Source of the DNA: JBBTCX01 sp038043045
Lineage (GTDB): Bacteria; Planctomycetota; Phycisphaerae; UBA1845
DNA length: 19,619 nucleotides
Direction: 5' to 3'
NCBI GenBank assembly: GCA_038043045.1
Contig: JBBTCX010000375.1
Coordinates: 1 to 19,619 of the forward strand
Part shown: positions 1 through 8,479 of the stretch, one piece after another
Layout: each line of letters begins with the position of its first letter
Numbering within the stretch: the stretch's first letter is position 1
Made by a program: the position numbers and the translations under genes
The notes under the pieces: model-generated
The model's database searches: none
Told to the model about the DNA's origin: nothing
Seen by the model: the letters and a program-made list of their open reading frames with translations, nothing else

Positions 1-50
1 GGATTCTTCAAAGGCTATGGATGCACCGCTACACAAAAACAGAGAATGCT

Positions 51-3014
51 CTAGCGTCGTTCGATACTGGTGGTGTTGGCCAAACCGGTAAAGCGGCGGG
101 AACCGATGGCTGCTTGAGGTAGGCCTTCAGGCCAAAGTGTGAAGGAAAGACCCACGTCGTCCTCGGCTTCGTCGAGTTCAAACGAAACGGCCGTATACCA
201 CCGGGGCAAGCGACGGATTAGCGCGACGGTAAAGTCCAACGTTTGGCCTTGGTCCAGATCGAAGGCTTCGCGAAGGGCGATAGTGTGCTTTTCGGTCAAT
301 CGATAATTGGTATCGAGAGCCAACACGTTGGAGTTGCTGCCGTCAATGAAACGATATCCGAGGACGTAATTGAATCGCGGTGTTCGTTCGACGGCGAGCG
401 ACACATTTAAAATGTCCCAGTCACGGTCGTTGAGATCATAGTTGCTCTCGTACAAAACGGCGGTTCGATCGTTCACCCGCCAAATCATGGCTTGGTTGAT
501 GAAGTTCCGCGATATGCTGTTTTCCGGTCGACTGAAGGACGTAAAGCCATTGGTGAAATCATCCCCCGGGGCATCGTTGAACACCCCGAGCTGGCTGGAG
601 AAAGTCAGCACGTCGACGTTACGTCGAGCGTTTTCCGGGCCGCGTTTGGTCTGCCACCTCTGGCGCATGCCGAGCGTCACGCCGTCCAGTTCGTCAATCC
701 GCTCCACCGTTTCGTCAAACGGGAATACGTCACGCGAATCGACGTTGGAGTGACTGCCCCAAGCGGTCACCGTCGGTTTGACGATGTGTCGAAGTCCGTG
801 GACATCGAATAGCTCGGAACGTGCTTCTGAGTAGACGCGCGATAGGTACATGCTTCCGCGGACCCCGTACAAACCCATGGTCCGGGCCAACCCGCCGTCG
901 TCGATGGAATCATCCCAGACTGTTCCACGACCCGCGACATAGGGGACCAGCCGAATCGCTCCGACATCCACCGGCGCGCCAACCTCTTGACGGGAATCCG
1001 CGCGAATCGTCGTGCCGGAGTTTTCCGTGGATCCAAACCTCAACCACTCCAAGAACGTTCGATCCGCATCTCGAAATCGGACAACTCCTAGCCTGTTTTC
1101 GCTAAACCAACTGGCCCGGTCGCCGAGAGGTTCACCGAGTCGGAAATATCCGAAATCGGGATAACGTTCCGTCTGAGTCGTGAAATCCAAAACGCGCGTT
1201 TGCAGAAGGGCCGTGAACGCCCAGTTCTCTCGCTGTTTCTTGAGATAAAGCAGCGTTTCTTGCTCCTTTTCGTTGTCGAATTCCGACTCGAAGAATTCCT
1301 CCAAGAAGCTGCGATCGGACAGGAAACTCATCTCCAACGACAATTGCCAATCGTCTTCCAGGTATTGGCGATGGCGGAGCAGAAAACGACCTCGAAGGTC
1401 ATGTTGCGACGGTTGATCGCGCTCTCGACCCAGAGAATCTTCTCCTCCGTCGTCAATCAGATAGCTCCGCAACAGACCGAAATATCGATCGCGTTCATAC
1501 TTGGCGTCGACGCCGACGGCCGGGCCGCGCTCGCTGAAATGGTCCAACTTGAGCGAAGTATCCACCCCTTTTTGATGTTCGAGACCCATGAGGCTGAACA
1601 AATCCCACCGGGTCTCGACCTCCGCGCCGAAATCGTCGCTGTATCCCAATCGCACGCTTTGGATGGCCGATTCGCTGGTGTCCACCGTTCCACGAAGGAA
1701 AGGCCAATAGGCTACGGGAACATTCCCAATGTTCAACGTGCCGTGGCGAATTGTGTACGAACCCGCACGAATCTGACCAATACCCAAACCGAGTTCCGGC
1801 GGCGTACGATTGACCAATTCGACGCGCTGAGCGCCAATGTGATAATGAGGAGTGTGGAATTCGCTGGTAGTCAAGAGGGCGTCTTCGGCGGCGATCTGGT
1901 TGGTGCTCAATTGTCGAATCTCAGCTGCACGAATGTAGAGCGGGATGTTCCGCTGGACGACGAGAGTTCGAACCACGGCGTCCAACATCAAAGCTCGTTC
2001 TTGTGAGAAGTCGTAGTACAATCGCGAGGCCCGGACCATGTGCGGTCCAGAGGTCATCAACACATCGCCTTCAAGGTAAACGCCTTCCACCTCGACTTGT
2101 CCAAAACCGGCGGAAAGAACTTGGCGCGTAGCCGGATCGCTACGGCGGGGGCGCCGAGCCACATCGGATGTCGCTTCTTTTCCTTCGCCCGCGTTTTCGG
2201 TCGGTTGGGGTTCTGAAGGGGGGTCTCCGCCGAATGCATTTCCGAGATCGGCGTCCCCGCTCAAAAAAACGACCACGGAGTCCGATTGAATTTCAAGAAA
2301 ATCTGAGGACCCGGAAGTTCCGCGAGAAAGATATACCCGACCGATCACGGTTAGGACTCGGTGACCTTCATGGCTGATGGGGCCTTTGAATTCCCCACGA
2401 GTTTGAAAATGAATTGTGGGTTTCGGCCGCGGCTTTCGATCGTCGACCCCCAAACCCGTCGGGTCAAATACTCGCCACGCCTTGGCCGCTTCCGTATCCA
2501 CGGACGCCTTCGACGCCACTTCCTTTCGAACGGTCGTTGCTTCTATAAAACTCGGCGTGCCTGCTGACGATTGATACGCAAATTCATCAACGGAAGTAGA
2601 GAGGGGGCCCTTGGAATCGAGGGTGACAAACAACGCCGGCCCGGTGGTTACGGTATTTGCGAGTTCCTTGATTTCGGCGTCGCGCCAAAGGTAAATCTCG
2701 AGATGGCGATAGGAAATCTTGTCGAATTGTTGTGGCGAAATCCAAATGATGCCTTCGCGCCCCTTTAGCTTCTGGCCCTCATCTTCTCCTAACTGACAAC
2801 CAAAATCTCCAACTATATGGACGACGTCGGTGCCATCCGGTTCACTGAACAAATAGGCCAATTCACCACTGAGAATGATGGGCAATTCCGAGATGTGCGC
2901 CGGAACCAGGGCTTCTTGAACGGGATCGGCAATCGGCGGCGGTCCTTGTCCAAAGGCAAGACCCCGCACCGTGCAAATCCCAAGGGCCAAGCCGTAAAGA
3001 CGGTTGATCCGCAT
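51..3014 (-). CDS. lptD: LPS-assembly protein LptD-like outer-membrane beta-barrel
   Basis: Likely the outer-membrane translocon that inserts lipopolysaccharide or a related glycolipid at the cell surface. A hydrophobic N-terminal signal begins MRINRLYGLALG. A periplasmic OstA-like region follows (about residues 300-360, with a VEVEGVYLEGDVLMTS stretch), then a GNVPVAYWPFLRG motif of LptD type. The C-terminal half of roughly 500 residues consists of alternating short strands rich in aromatic and charged residues, as in a beta-barrel. At 987 aa it is longer than proteobacterial LptD (about 780 aa). The frame is open to a GTG at 3092, but a near-consensus promoter puts the transcription start at about 3092, so the ATG at 3014 is preferred. 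No good Shine-Dalgarno is visible. The protein ends in a basic tail rather than a terminal aromatic residue; the last barrel strand is probably VGLSFTLW. Family call is good; exact substrate is inferred. Confidence 0.8.
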   Translation of the reverse strand: MRINRLYGLALGICTVRGLAFGQGPPPIADPVQEALVPAHISELPIILSGELAYLFSEPDGTDVVHIVGDFGCQLGEDEGQKLKGREGIIWISPQQFDKISYRHLEIYLWRDAEIKELANTVTTGPALFVTLDSKGPLSTSVDEFAYQSSAGTPSFIEATTVRKEVASKASVDTEAAKAWRVFDPTGLGVDDRKPRPKPTIHFQTRGEFKGPISHEGHRVLTVIGRVYLSRGTSGSSDFLEIQSDSVVVFLSGDADLGNAFGGDPPSEPQPTENAGEGKEATSDVARRPRRSDPATRQVLSAGFGQVEVEGVYLEGDVLMTSGPHMVRASRLYYDFSQERALMLDAVVRTLVVQRNIPLYIRAAEIRQLSTNQIAAEDALLTTSEFHTPHYHIGAQRVELVNRTPPELGLGIGQIRAGSYTIRHGTLNIGNVPVAYWPFLRGTVDTSESAIQSVRLGYSDDFGAEVETRWDLFSLMGLEHQKGVDTSLKLDHFSERGPAVGVDAKYERDRYFGLLRSYLIDDGGEDSLGRERDQPSQHDLRGRFLLRHRQYLEDDWQLSLEMSFLSDRSFLEEFFESEFDNEKEQETLLYLKKQRENWAFTALLQTRVLDFTTQTERYPDFGYFRLGEPLGDRASWFSENRLGVVRFRDADRTFLEWLRFGSTENSGTTIRADSRQEVGAPVDVGAIRLVPYVAGRGTVWDDSIDDGGLARTMGLYGVRGSMYLSRVYSEARSELFDVHGLRHIVKPTVTAWGSHSNVDSRDVFPFDETVERIDELDGVTLGMRQRWQTKRGPENARRNVDVLTFSSQLGVFNDAPGDDFTNGFTSFSRPENSISRNFINQAMIWRVNDRTAVLYESNYDLNDRDWDILNVSLAVERTPRFNYVLGYRFIDGSNSNVLALDTNYRLTEKHTIALREAFDLDQGQTLDFTVALIRRLPRWYTAVSFELDEAEDDVGLSFTLWPEGLPQAAIGSRRFTGLANTTSIERR

Positions 3015-3098
3015 CACGTTTCGAAGCAACGGACAACGACATAAACGAGCGGGTCGAATCAGGTACCGCGCCACCCACGATGACCCGCGCACGCGGGG

Positions 3099-3126
3099 AG
3101 TATAGGTGTACCCAAGGGGCTGTCAA
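3099..3126 (-). promoter_or_regulatory. sigma70-type promoter of lptD
   Basis: Read on the minus strand, TTGACA (3121-3126) is followed by a 16-nt spacer and TATACT (3099-3104). This matches the -35 consensus fully and the -10 in five of six positions. Transcription would begin near 3092, giving a leader of about 78 nt to the ATG at 3014. This argues against the upstream GTG start at 3092. Confidence 0.65.
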
Positions 3127-3213
3127 ACTTGCTGGTGATCGCATTCGATTTTGAATTTGCGGGAAAGCACCGTCGCCTCAAGTTTTCTTGATAGCAGGCG
3201 CATTCAAAAAAGT

Positions 3214-3241
3214 TTGACAATTTGGTAAACTTCCGTAGTGT
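3214..3241 (+). promoter_or_regulatory. possible promoter upstream of structured leader
   Basis: A perfect TTGACA (3214-3219) is followed 16 nt later by TAGTGT (3236-3241), a weak -10 keeping the T, A and final T. It faces the GNAT gene and lies about 100 nt upstream of the tandem hairpins and terminator at 3314-3379. Weak -10, so tentative. Confidence 0.35.
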
Positions 3242-3313
3242 GGTGTTTGGTGGTTTGGCCGATTGCACGGGAGAATGACTAAGCGTTCATACGCGGAATT
3301 CAAAGTTAACTTC

Positions 3314-3379
3314 GCCGTCCGATTCCCCCAATTGGACGGCTTCCTCGGCCCGGACCACCCCACCGGGCCGACTTTTTTT
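3314..3379 (+). terminator. Tandem hairpins with intrinsic terminator upstream of GNAT gene
   Basis: The first hairpin has the stem GCCGTCCGATT/AATTGGACGGC (3314-3324 and 3330-3340), 11 bp with one G-U pair and loop CCCCC. The second has the perfect stem CGGCCCGG/CCGGGCCG (3346-3353 and 3363-3370) and is followed after AC by seven T (3373-3379), a classical Rho-independent terminator. No coding gene precedes it on this strand, so it ends either a short non-coding RNA of about 130 nt or a leader attenuator for the acetyltransferase starting 46 nt downstream. Confidence 0.75.
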
Positions 3380-3424
3380 CTCGGAATTGCCGGTTGACAA
3401 GAATCAAAGAGGTAAGAGGCTTCG

Positions 3425-3982
3425 ATGCAAGACATCCAGACAAGTAAATCGCCCCCGGTGGGGAGCGCAAGCCGAAATTCACAGGCTCGTTCGCTCGTTT
3501 TTCGTGAAGCCGTTCAACCGTCGGATGTGGATGGCGTTCGCAACATTGTCGAATCAACGAAGTTTTTTTCCAAGGATGAAGTCGAAGTGGCCGTTGAACT
3601 CGTTGTCGCGCGGCTGACTCATGGACCCTCGAGCGGATATTATTTTCTTTTCGGGGAATCCGATCAAGAAGTGGTTGGGTACACCTGTTTCGGCCCGATT
3701 GCATGCACGCAGGCGAGCTTCGACCTGTACTGGATCGCGGTGAGCGAGCGACTTCGCGGTCAAGGCGTCGGGAAGGAATTGATCGAACAATCCGAGCAGT
3801 CCATCAAAAGAATGGTCGGCCAACGTGTGTACATCGAAACCTCTTCACGACCGCTCTATGAACCCACACGAGCTTTTTACCTGCGTTGCGGCTACCACGA
3901 AGAGGCTCGCCTGAGAAATTTCTACGCACCCGACGACGACAAAGTCATCTACGTCCGCGCCCTTCAAGCCACAAGCGTATGA
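3425..3982 (+). CDS. GNAT-family N-acetyltransferase
   Basis: A 185-aa protein of the GCN5-related acetyltransferase fold, predicted to transfer an acetyl group from acetyl-CoA to an unknown amine. The acetyl-CoA pyrophosphate-binding motif is visible as LRGQGVGKEL (about residues 110-119), preceded by the strand FDLYWIAVSE. The C-terminal segment TRAFYLRCGYHEEARL is the usual motif B (yxFYxxxGF type). The ATG at 3425 has a good Shine-Dalgarno, GAGG at 3416-3419 with a 5-nt spacer. The first 25 residues are polar and outside the fold, so a later start cannot be excluded. The gene stands alone, downstream of a terminator-like leader that may control it. Substrate unknown. Confidence 0.82.
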   Translation: MQDIQTSKSPPVGSASRNSQARSLVFREAVQPSDVDGVRNIVESTKFFSKDEVEVAVELVVARLTHGPSSGYYFLFGESDQEVVGYTCFGPIACTQASFDLYWIAVSERLRGQGVGKELIEQSEQSIKRMVGQRVYIETSSRPLYEPTRAFYLRCGYHEEARLRNFYAPDDDKVIYVRALQATSV

Positions 3983-4190
3983 TCGGTCCGCGTAAATCCC
4001 CGATGCAAGCCGGGTTTTGTTTCGGCTGCCTCTCGAACCATACATAACTATAACCTTGGTTCTGGAAAAGTCAAGGACCCTCACACGTTCTCGATAAAGG
4101 GTTCACCGATCAGCGCGTTTTGCTGGTAGGTCGTGGCCGGGCGGGGGACGGGCACGAATTCGGAATGTCGAATCAAGAAGGGCGATAGAT

Positions 4191-4213
4191 GTCGGGTTGA
4201 TGACCCGACCTAC
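4191..4213 (+). repeat. Hairpin repeat with TTGATGA loop and CTAC tail, copy 1
   Basis: Stem GTCGGG/CCCGAC with loop TTGATGA, followed by CTAC. A second copy at 9840-9862 has the same loop and tail but a different stem, GGCAGG/CCTGCC, so pairing is kept by compensatory changes. It abuts the IS630 remnant directly downstream. Confidence 0.6.
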
Positions 4214-4218
4214 GCGAC

Positions 4219-4434
4219 TTGAACACCCACGCTTTGGCCTCTCTGTACGAAGTCTTCGAGCCCAAAGAGGCGCGTCGGTTGATCGAAAAGCTGGAGGTCG
4301 TTTACACGCCGAAGCACGGGTCGTGGCTCAACATCGCTGAGATCCAGTTGGGCGTGCTCTCATGGCATTGCATGGGGGGGCGGATTCCGTCAATAGGGGC
4401 AACCGTGAGGAGCGTGGTGGAACAACCTGTCTAA
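4219..4434 (+). pseudogene. IS630-family transposase remnant
   Basis: A 71-codon open stretch matches the C-terminal catalytic part of IS630/Tc1-mariner-type transposases: NTHALASLYEVFEP, then YTPKHGSWLNIAEIQLGVLS. The latter is the family motif carrying the last acidic residue of the DDE triad (the E of AEI). The N-terminal half with the first two aspartates is missing. The end is also lost; a REER-like continuation in another frame near 4407 hints at a frameshift. The element is dead. No terminal inverted repeats or target duplication could be found. Confidence 0.75.
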
Positions 4435-4574
4435 TTCATTCAGGAACCGACCGAAAGTCCTAAAAGTGGACCTCAAGGCGGTCGATGAAGGGTAAGAGTT
4501 ATCCGCGCTCGGATGGAGCGCGCCGGCATCGTGTAAGCCGGACCCTTCTTGAAATAGGAAGAGACGGTGCTCCC

Positions 4575-5498
4575 ATGAATGCCGCTGTTCTGGATGTCAT
4601 CAAGCGTTCCGCCGCGGTTCCTTCGATGCCGCAGGTCGTGTTGCGGTTCTTGCAACTCATGCAGGACCCGCAGTTTGACTACGCCGATCTGTCTAAACTC
4701 TTGTCCACCGATCCAGGAACGGCCAGCGAGATCCTTCGACTTTGCAACTCAGCGTTGTTTGGCGTTCGGCAGAAAGTGGTTTCCTTGAGACAGGCGTTGA
4801 CCCTGCTGGGACCCAAGCGAACGCGGTCTGTTCTTTTGGGACGATACTTGGTCGACTCCCTCGCCCAGAAACCCGCTGCCGGTTTGGACATGAGCTATTT
4901 CTGGCGCCGGAGTTTGGCCGCGGCCGTGGTGTCGTCGCGATTGGCCGAGGATTCGCTTGGTGCACGGCGCGAAGAAGTGTTCATTTCCGCTCTGCTGTCA
5001 GATATTGGCATTCCGATACTCGCAGAAGCATTCACCGAGCAATATCAACCCATCCTCACGAGATTCGCTCCGCGACAGCGACCGCCGACCGCGGAGGATG
5101 AGGTGAAGGCCGTTGGCGTCTCTCATGCCGAAGTCTCCGCAATGGTGCTGAGTCATTGGACTTTTCCGGATACCGTTTATCGAGCGGTGAATCTTCATCA
5201 GTCGAAGCATCCAGGAGAAGGCGAAGCGGCGTTGTGGGCGAGGTTCATTCACTCCGCGGATTTGCTGGCGAAATTACTTTGCGAAGTCCCCGATCCAGAG
5301 GAAGTCGTGGCTATTTGTACGGAAGCGACCGAATTTGTCGGATCGCCCGTCGACAAACTACTTTCACTTTTGCCGACCGTGGAAAGCGACGTCAAGGAGC
5401 TTGCCAGTGCGCTGCGCATCGACGTGGTGCCCAGCAAGGTCTACGGGTTGATCGCCAAAACCGTGCGAGAGCGCCTGACCTCCGCCGCAACAGTTTGA
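4575..5498 (+). CDS. HDOD-domain protein
   Basis: An output or signalling protein of the HDOD family (a degenerate HD-phosphohydrolase fold linked to two-component and cyclic-nucleotide signalling). It opens with VPSMPQVVLRFLQLMQDP, followed by LSTDPGTASEILRLCNSALFG and an ALTLLGPKRTRSVLL helix, all typical of HDOD. Where true HD enzymes have HDIG, this protein has SDIG (SALLSDIGIPIL), so a metal-binding histidine is lost, as is usual for HDOD. The later HAEVSAMVLSHW segment is also conserved. The frame is open to an ATG at 4485, but the 30 extra residues look non-coding, so the ATG at 4575 is preferred (about 307 aa). The AGGAAG at 4556-4561 is rather far upstream. No receiver, GGDEF or other domain is fused to it. 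Partner and role unknown. Confidence 0.8.
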   Translation: MNAAVLDVIKRSAAVPSMPQVVLRFLQLMQDPQFDYADLSKLLSTDPGTASEILRLCNSALFGVRQKVVSLRQALTLLGPKRTRSVLLGRYLVDSLAQKPAAGLDMSYFWRRSLAAAVVSSRLAEDSLGARREEVFISALLSDIGIPILAEAFTEQYQPILTRFAPRQRPPTAEDEVKAVGVSHAEVSAMVLSHWTFPDTVYRAVNLHQSKHPGEGEAALWARFIHSADLLAKLLCEVPDPEEVVAICTEATEFVGSPVDKLLSLLPTVESDVKELASALRIDVVPSKVYGLIAKTVRERLTSAATV

Positions 5499-5714
5499 CC
5501 GCGCCCAACTGCATTCCGCCTCATTCTGTGCACAACAAGGCACTCAACCGCTTCGACTCTAGCCAAAAACAATCCCAAGCCGATAGCATGGATAGGCCGT
5601 TATCAGCATAGGGAGCGAGTCTGATTGACTTGTTCTCGCCGCTGGCGCGAAAGTTGCCCCGAGTCATCCTTGACCGGGGAAGAGCGATCGTGCAAACTTT
5701 TACTTAGTTTAGTT

Positions 5715-5733
5715 CGAACGGATGCGAACGGAT
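5715..5733 (+). repeat. Short tandem direct repeat before ftsK
   Basis: CGAACGGAT occurs twice (5715-5723 and 5725-5733) at a 10-bp period, about one helical turn, ending 7 bp before the ftsK start codon. It could be a regulator site or a chance duplication. Confidence 0.4.
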
Positions 5734-5740
5734 CAAAAGA

Positions 5741-8302
5741 ATGTCCAAAGGTCAAGGTCGACCGACGCCACGTTCTGTTTTTCTGCCATTCGCCGGGTTG
5801 GCGATGTGCGCCATTCTTTGGCCGGCGATGGTGACGTTCGACCCGGGTGATTGGCCCAGTCCAAACCAGTATCCGAACAATCTCCCGCCCGCAAACGCCT
5901 GTGGAACGGTCGGAGCATGGTGCGCATATTATCTTCAGCATGTCCTGGGAGACGGCGCATATCCGTTGCTTCTATTCGCGACACTTGCGGCGTTGCTTCG
6001 ACTCATTCATGGCCGCATCGGAAACGTGTTCGAGCGAGCGTTCGGATTGGTTTTGGTGGTCACCTGCACATCGGCCACTTCGTATTTGATTTCCGTGAAG
6101 GGATCGGGACTTCTTCCCAGCGGGAATGGGGGGGTGGTAGGGCTTGCTCTCGGCGAGTTGCTGACGCAACACCTTTCGCGCTGGGGAACGATGATTGTCA
6201 TACTTTCCTGCCTGGTTGTCGGGTTGATATTCGCGACGGAAGGTTGGGTTCTCACGCTGCCCTCGCTAGTACGGCGAGTGGGCCAGGCCTCGGTCAACGC
6301 GGTAAATATCGCTCGCCAAGCGGCTTCAACGGTCGCTCCCATTCCGCGAATGGTCCCTGTAGCGGAAGGGATTTCTCGTGACGAGCGCAACGCGCTCTTG
6401 CTCGTCGAACCGACTTCTCGAAAAAAGAAGAATGATCCTGATCGCACCCGGCCCGATAGCCCGTCGAAATCTTCATCGGACGATCCGTCGGTTCTTTCGT
6501 CGGACTCGACGGAGACGGCACGAAGTGAAGCCGGACACGAACTCGATCCATCGAACCCGGCGAGGGACGCATCCGTTTCTGATTCAGGCAAGAAAAAGGA
6601 CTCATCGTCGATTCCGACCGCCAAAACCAAAAATGCCGAGTCGCCGAGTGAGAAATCCATCGCCAAATCCGCAACCCCTCAGCCGCCCAAGAATCCCGCG
6701 CCGATCGTCAATTTCCCTCGCCCTGAAAATATCCCGCGCGGAGAAGCCTATCCGCGAAAAATCGAGAATTGGGACCTCCCTCCGCTCGCGTTGCTTGAGG
6801 AGCCGGAATACGGTTTCAACACCCAACAGGAAGCGTTCGTTCGCGAGCAAGCCAAAATCCTCGAACGCACGTTGGAAGAGTTTCGTCTAGACGCCCGTGT
6901 GGTCGAAATCGATACCGGCCCGGTCATCACCATGTTCGAACTCAGGCTCGGCGCGGGAGTCAAAGTCGCCCAGATCGCGGCGTTGGCCAATGACATCGCG
7001 CGGGCACTCAAAGCGCACGCCATTCGCGTCGTCGCTCCGATCTCCGGGAAAAACACGGTTGGAATCGAAGTTCCGAATTTGCAAAAGGAGAAGGTACGCC
7101 TCAAGGAGCTCATTCAACTCGCCGGGAAAAAAGCCACGGACATGGGGTTGCCGTTGTTTTTGGGGAAGGACGCGGGCGGGGCCGCGCTGGTCGCCGACCT
7201 CACCAAAATGCCGCACATGCTCATCGCCGGGACTACGGGTTCGGGCAAGAGCGTCTGCCTCAACGCCATCATTCTCAGCTTCATGATGACCAAACGACCG
7301 GATCATGTGAAGCTCATCCTCATCGATCCGAAAATGGTCGAACTGAGTCAGTACAAAGACATTCCACACTTGATGTCACCCATTGTCACCGATATGAAGC
7401 AGGCCGAAAAAATCCTGGAGTGGGCGGTCACCAAAATGGACGAGCGTTACGAAATGCTCGCCGAAGCACGCGTCAAGAACATTGCCGGGTACAACGCCCT
7501 CGGGGCCGAGGAACTCTACGCCCGACTTCAACCCACATCGCCCGATGAAAAAAGCCAAATTTGTACGTTTATGCCGTATATCGTTGTCGTCATCGATGAA
7601 TTGGCCGACCTTATGATGACCTCCGCGAAAGAGGTGGAGCATCATTTGGCACGCCTCGCACAGAAATCCCGCGCCGTGGGCATTCACATCATCGTCGCGA
7701 CCCAACGTCCCGAAGTGAAAGTCGTGACGGGATTGATTAAGTCCAATCTGCCGTCGCGGATTTGCTTCCGCGTGGCTTCGCGAATGGACTCTCGAATCGT
7801 GCTCGATCAAAACGGCGGGGAAGTACTCATGGGACAAGGCGACATGCTGTTTCTGCCGCCGGGTTCGCATAAGTTGTTACGCGCGCAAGGAACGTATCTG
7901 GAAGACGGCGAAGTGCAGGCCATCCTGGACAACCTCGCCGCTCGCGCCAAACCGGAATTCCACCCCGAGTTGATCTCCATCCGGGCAACCGATTCCGACT
8001 CAGACGGCAGCATGCGCGATCCCCTCTTCGACGACGCCGTTCGCATTGTCCTCGAATCCAAGCGCGGAAGCGTCAGCCTCTTGCAACGTCGACTCACCGT
8101 CGGATACTCCCGCGCCTCCCGGTTGATCGACCAAATGGCCGCTGCGGGAATCGTCGGCGATTACAAAGGCTCCCAAGCCCGCGAAGTGACCATGTCCCTC
8201 GACGAATGGGACAACATTCGAACCCAAGTCGAAGCCGACCGCCAAGCAGGCTACGCTGCGGATCAGGACGATCCGCAGCCCGACAATAGCGATCCGTTCT
8301 AG
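5741..8302 (+). CDS. ftsK: DNA translocase FtsK/SpoIIIE
   Basis: Membrane-anchored hexameric ATPase that pumps chromosomal DNA through the closing septum. The 853-aa protein has the full domain order. There are four hydrophobic segments (about residues 12-33, 53-84, 90-112 and 148-170). A Ser/Pro/Lys/Asp-rich linker spans about 205-330. The motor follows, with Walker A GTTGSGKS (497-504, K503) and Walker B VVVIDELADLM (D619, E620). A C-terminal gamma winged helix occupies about 760-825 (DDAVRIVLESKRGSVSLLQRRL...YSRASRLIDQM), which in the family reads polar KOPS sites. The start is the ATG at 5741; only a weak AAAAGA ribosome site precedes it. No operon partner; the next sequence on the same strand is transposase debris beginning 18 bp after the stop. 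Codons are C-ending, unlike the G-rich pyrimidine genes further right. Confidence 0.95.
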   Translation: MSKGQGRPTPRSVFLPFAGLAMCAILWPAMVTFDPGDWPSPNQYPNNLPPANACGTVGAWCAYYLQHVLGDGAYPLLLFATLAALLRLIHGRIGNVFERAFGLVLVVTCTSATSYLISVKGSGLLPSGNGGVVGLALGELLTQHLSRWGTMIVILSCLVVGLIFATEGWVLTLPSLVRRVGQASVNAVNIARQAASTVAPIPRMVPVAEGISRDERNALLLVEPTSRKKKNDPDRTRPDSPSKSSSDDPSVLSSDSTETARSEAGHELDPSNPARDASVSDSGKKKDSSSIPTAKTKNAESPSEKSIAKSATPQPPKNPAPIVNFPRPENIPRGEAYPRKIENWDLPPLALLEEPEYGFNTQQEAFVREQAKILERTLEEFRLDARVVEIDTGPVITMFELRLGAGVKVAQIAALANDIARALKAHAIRVVAPISGKNTVGIEVPNLQKEKVRLKELIQLAGKKATDMGLPLFLGKDAGGAALVADLTKMPHMLIAGTTGSGKSVCLNAIILSFMMTKRPDHVKLILIDPKMVELSQYKDIPHLMSPIVTDMKQAEKILEWAVTKMDERYEMLAEARVKNIAGYNALGAEELYARLQPTSPDEKSQICTFMPYIVVVIDELADLMMTSAKEVEHHLARLAQKSRAVGIHIIVATQRPEVKVVTGLIKSNLPSRICFRVASRMDSRIVLDQNGGEVLMGQGDMLFLPPGSHKLLRAQGTYLEDGEVQAILDNLAARAKPEFHPELISIRATDSDSDGSMRDPLFDDAVRIVLESKRGSVSLLQRRLTVGYSRASRLIDQMAAAGIVGDYKGSQAREVTMSLDEWDNIRTQVEADRQAGYAADQDDPQPDNSDPF

Positions 8303-8320
8303 TACTGCAGTTGCGCAGGG

Positions 8321-8479
8321 ATGGAATCCACCGGTCTTTGTTTTCATCGAGGCGATCTTCGGAAGCGTGCGTCGTCTTACCTTCGGGCGTTGCTGGGACG
8401 AGTGCAGCGGAAGAACGGCTGGCAGTTGGCGGAGCATATCGGTGATGCGACACCACATGGCATTCAGCGGTTGTTGGAT
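8321..8479 (+). mobile_element. IS701-type transposase N-terminal remnant
   Basis: About 50 codons (from the ATG at 8321) read FHRGDLRKRASSYLRALLGRV and KNGWQLAEHIGDATPHGIQR. This is the start of IS701/IS4-like transposases, which typically continue RLLxRxxWDADAVRDDL. Here the match stops at RLLD and the frame runs on into an acetyltransferase C-terminus. The catalytic domain is absent, so the element is inactive. CTAGTACTGCAGTTGCGCA (8299-8317), which includes the ftsK stop codon, may be the old element end; this is a guess. Confidence 0.65.

Larger units (their letters stand above)
3015..3424. other. Intergenic region between lptD and the GNAT gene
   Basis: About 410 bp without a supported gene. 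It holds the divergent promoter-like sequences (minus 3099-3126, plus 3214-3241) and the terminator structure at 3314-3379. A small inverted repeat TCAAG-TTTT-CTTGA lies at 3178-3191. No open frame here resembles a protein family. Confidence 0.6.
3983..4574. other. Intergenic region with IS630 remnant and repeats
   Basis: Apart from the IS630 scrap (4219-4434) and the hairpin at 4191-4213, there is a stretch at 4117-4138 whose reverse complement reads GGCCACGACCTACC. This resembles the GCCACCC...CGACCTACG tail of the repeats at 10007-10030 and 10072-10094, in opposite orientation. No intact gene is visible. Confidence 0.5.

Noticed and set aside
1200..2006. Plus-strand open frame of 268 codons opposite lptD
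   Set aside because: No recognisable family or ribosome site; it is a shadow of the lptD barrel region.
3249..3379. Known riboswitch class in front of the GNAT gene
   Set aside because: Tandem hairpins and a terminator are clear, but I could match no conserved aptamer core, so it is left as an unclassified leader or small RNA.
4575..5498. Active HD-type phosphohydrolase or c-di-GMP phosphodiesterase
   Set aside because: The HD pair is SD here and no HD-GYP motif exists; the protein fits the non-catalytic HDOD family.
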